The notes under the pieces were generated by a model, which worked only from the letters and a program-made list of their open reading frames with translations, was not told where the DNA came from and ran no database searches. A stretch of DNA of 64,000 nucleotides from Methylophaga sp. 41_12_T18 (GTDB taxonomy: Bacteria; Pseudomonadota; Gammaproteobacteria; Nitrosococcales; Methylophagaceae). Positions 62,494-64,000 of the stretch are shown piece after piece. How positions within the stretch are numbered: the first letter of the stretch is position 1; each line of letters opens with the position of its first letter. The DNA lies in NCBI GenBank assembly GCA_002163115.1, contig MAAI01000076.1:1-64000 (forward strand), read 5' to 3'. The position numbers were made by a program, and so were the translations under genes.

Positions 62494-64000
62494 CTACTGA
62501 GTTTTTTGTAACTGTTCTAGTAATTTATTTAATACAATCAATCGACTATCTGCATCTGGCATGTCATCAATGAAGCGTAATTTATCTTGGCCATCAACTT
62601 TGAACCGACTCGGCTGCTTTTGAATCAGTTGAATGATGTTCATTGGATCAATGTTTGGTTCTTTATCAAAGATGATGCGACCACCTTGGTCATAAACATC
62701 AATTTTACGAATACCGATCGCTTTAGCTTTGAAACGCAGTTCATGGATAGCAAATAAGGTTTGGACTTGCTCAGGCAGTAATCCAAAACGATCTATCATC
62801 TCAACTTGTAATTCATGTAAGGCATCATTGTCTTTGGCTGCCGAGATACGTTTGTATAAGACTAAACGGCTATGAACATCAGGTAGGTAGTCATTCGGAA
62901 TCAAGGCGGGAACATGTAGATCAATTTCAATAAATTGACGTTGGTCTAATTGTGAGCCCATGTCTTTACCAGACTTAAGTGCATTGACTGCTCGCTCTAA
63001 TAATTCGTTATAAAGACTGAAACCAATCTGTTGCATTTGACCACTTTGATCATCACCTAGTAACTCACCGGCACCACGAATTTCCATATCATGTGTTGCC
63101 AAGGTGAAACCGGCACCGAGATCTTCAATTGATTCGATTGCTTCTAAGCGTTTGACTGCATCTTTAGTCATCGCTTTTTGAGGTGGCACTATTAAATAAG
63201 CATAAGCACGATGATGGGAGCGACCAACACGGCCACGAATTTGATAAAGCTGCGCTAGACCTAGTTTATCAGCGCGATCGATAAAGATAGTATTTGCAGA
63301 GGGGATATCAATTCCGGTTTCGATGATCGTTGTGCAGACTAAGACATTGAAGCGTTGATGGTAGAAGTCGAGCATCACTTGTTCGAGTTCACGTTCACGC
63401 ATTTGACCATGAGCAACACCTACTTTTGCTTCAGGTAATAATTGCTCAATTTCGCGTGCTACACGGTCAATATCATCTACTTTGTTGTGGAGGAAGTAGA
63501 CTTGGCCACCACGTTTAATTTCACGCAACATACCTTCGCGAATTTGCTCGCCGTCCCATTGTTGAACAAAGGTTTTAATGGCTAAGCGGCGTGCTGGTGG
63601 TGTGGCAATGATCGATAAATCACGAATACCTGAAATAGACATATTTAAGGTACGCGGGATCGGTGTCGCTGTTAGGGTTAATACGTCAATTTCACTACGG
63701 AAGCGTTTGATTTGTTCTTTTTGCGTGACACCAAAGCGATGTTCTTCATCCAAAACAAACAAACCAAGACGTTTCGGATCGATATCTTGTTGGATGATTT
63801 TATGGGTACCAATGATGATATCAGCGGTACCATCAGTTAATGCCGACTTAACAGCATCAATTTGTTTTTTAGAGCGAAAGCGTGACATCACTTCGACATT
63901 GATTGGCCAATCCGCAAAACGATCTTTGAAGTTTTCATAATGTTGCTGCGCTAATAAGGTGGTCGGTACTAATACCATCACTTGTTTGCCAGCTTGCACT
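62494..64000 (-). CDS. mfd: Transcription-repair coupling factor, 5' end outside window
   Basis: The C-terminal 501 residues are seen; the gene continues beyond the right edge. The helicase domains carry MVLVPTTLLAQQHYENF, DEEHRFGVTQKEQIK (motif II), LTATPIPRTLN, VGVAHGQMRERELEQVM and QIRGRVGRSHHRAYAYL. The TRCF C-terminal domain closes the protein with EVEMIDRFG-type LQVEMIDRFGLLPEQV. Mfd lifts stalled RNA polymerase and recruits UvrA. Confidence 0.96.
   Translation of the reverse strand, partial: VQAGKQVMVLVPTTLLAQQHYENFKDRFADWPINVEVMSRFRSKKQIDAVKSALTDGTADIIIGTHKIIQQDIDPKRLGLFVLDEEHRFGVTQKEQIKRFRSEIDVLTLTATPIPRTLNMSISGIRDLSIIATPPARRLAIKTFVQQWDGEQIREGMLREIKRGGQVYFLHNKVDDIDRVAREIEQLLPEAKVGVAHGQMRERELEQVMLDFYHQRFNVLVCTTIIETGIDIPSANTIFIDRADKLGLAQLYQIRGRVGRSHHRAYAYLIVPPQKAMTKDAVKRLEAIESIEDLGAGFTLATHDMEIRGAGELLGDDQSGQMQQIGFSLYNELLERAVNALKSGKDMGSQLDQRQFIEIDLHVPALIPNDYLPDVHSRLVLYKRISAAKDNDALHELQVEMIDRFGLLPEQVQTLFAIHELRFKAKAIGIRKIDVYDQGGRIIFDKEPNIDPMNIIQLIQKQPSRFKVDGQDKLRFIDDMPDADSRLIVLNKLLEQLQKTQ

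Noticed and set aside
1-64000. tRNA, rRNA, CRISPR arrays or a prophage
   Set aside because: I found no cloverleaf, no rRNA stretch, no regularly spaced repeats and no phage structural genes when reading both strands. A tRNA scan was not possible, so one may still be missed.

Overview
The window looks like a chromosomal segment of a moderately AT-rich, aerobic, probably marine gammaproteobacterium outside the Enterobacterales. Pointers are a complete rsxABCDGE (Rnf) operon ending in nth, recC-recB-recD, rep, comM, ubiK, ppnP, rpiA, a YehS/DUF1456 gene, a DUF1841 gene, a HugZ-type gene, an NhaD Na+/H+ antiporter and membrane-anchored cytochrome c5. The genus cannot be read from the sequence alone. 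I saw no rRNA, tRNA, CRISPR array, integrase or prophage.

Layout. 1-2.4 kb: 3' end of a large Calx-beta repeat surface protein. 2.5-4.2 kb: small redox-fold, HugZ-like and HAMP genes. 4.4-10 kb: a minus-strand run encoding an LCAT-type lipase, a periplasmic di-heme cytochrome c oxygenase-like protein, an acyltransferase-3 membrane protein and an anchored catalase-fold haem protein. I read this as a candidate periplasmic fatty-acid oxygenation (oxylipin-like) pathway; it is the most interesting metabolic unit here. 10.1-16.4 kb: housekeeping and signalling genes (GNAT, gamma-carbonic anhydrase, diguanylate cyclase, thioredoxin/CcdA pair).

16.4-21.1 kb is the accessory region. Two YefM/YoeB modules bracket an aldehyde dehydrogenase gene. 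A 96-bp near-copy of the dehydrogenase 3' end lies beyond the second module. A DinJ/YafQ module, an AraC-type gene fragment and a REP-associated tyrosine transposase flanked by inverted REP hairpins follow. A related REP palindrome, perfect over 24 bp per arm, sits inside the recB reading frame at 25.7 kb without breaking it.

21.1-30.8 kb: a lipoprotein and recCBD, the genes overlapping by 4 bp. 30.8-45.3 kb: a hybrid histidine kinase, ubiK, ppnP, a HupE-type permease fused to a periplasmic anchor domain, comM, rep, copper/redox-related exported proteins, small metabolic genes and DUF1841. 45.3-51 kb: rsxABCDGE-nth, which couples electron transport between NADH and ferredoxin or SoxR to DNA repair only by position. 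51-60.6 kb: DAHP synthase, a MaoC-like gene, NhaD, a phosphatase, a CigR-like protein, a fructosamine kinase-like gene, an orphan histidine kinase followed by rpiA, a peroxiredoxin and a Gfo/Idh/MocA oxidoreductase. 60.6-62.5 kb: a second small accessory patch with an Imm32-like gene, attC-like ends and repeated palindromes around rsuA. The window ends inside mfd.
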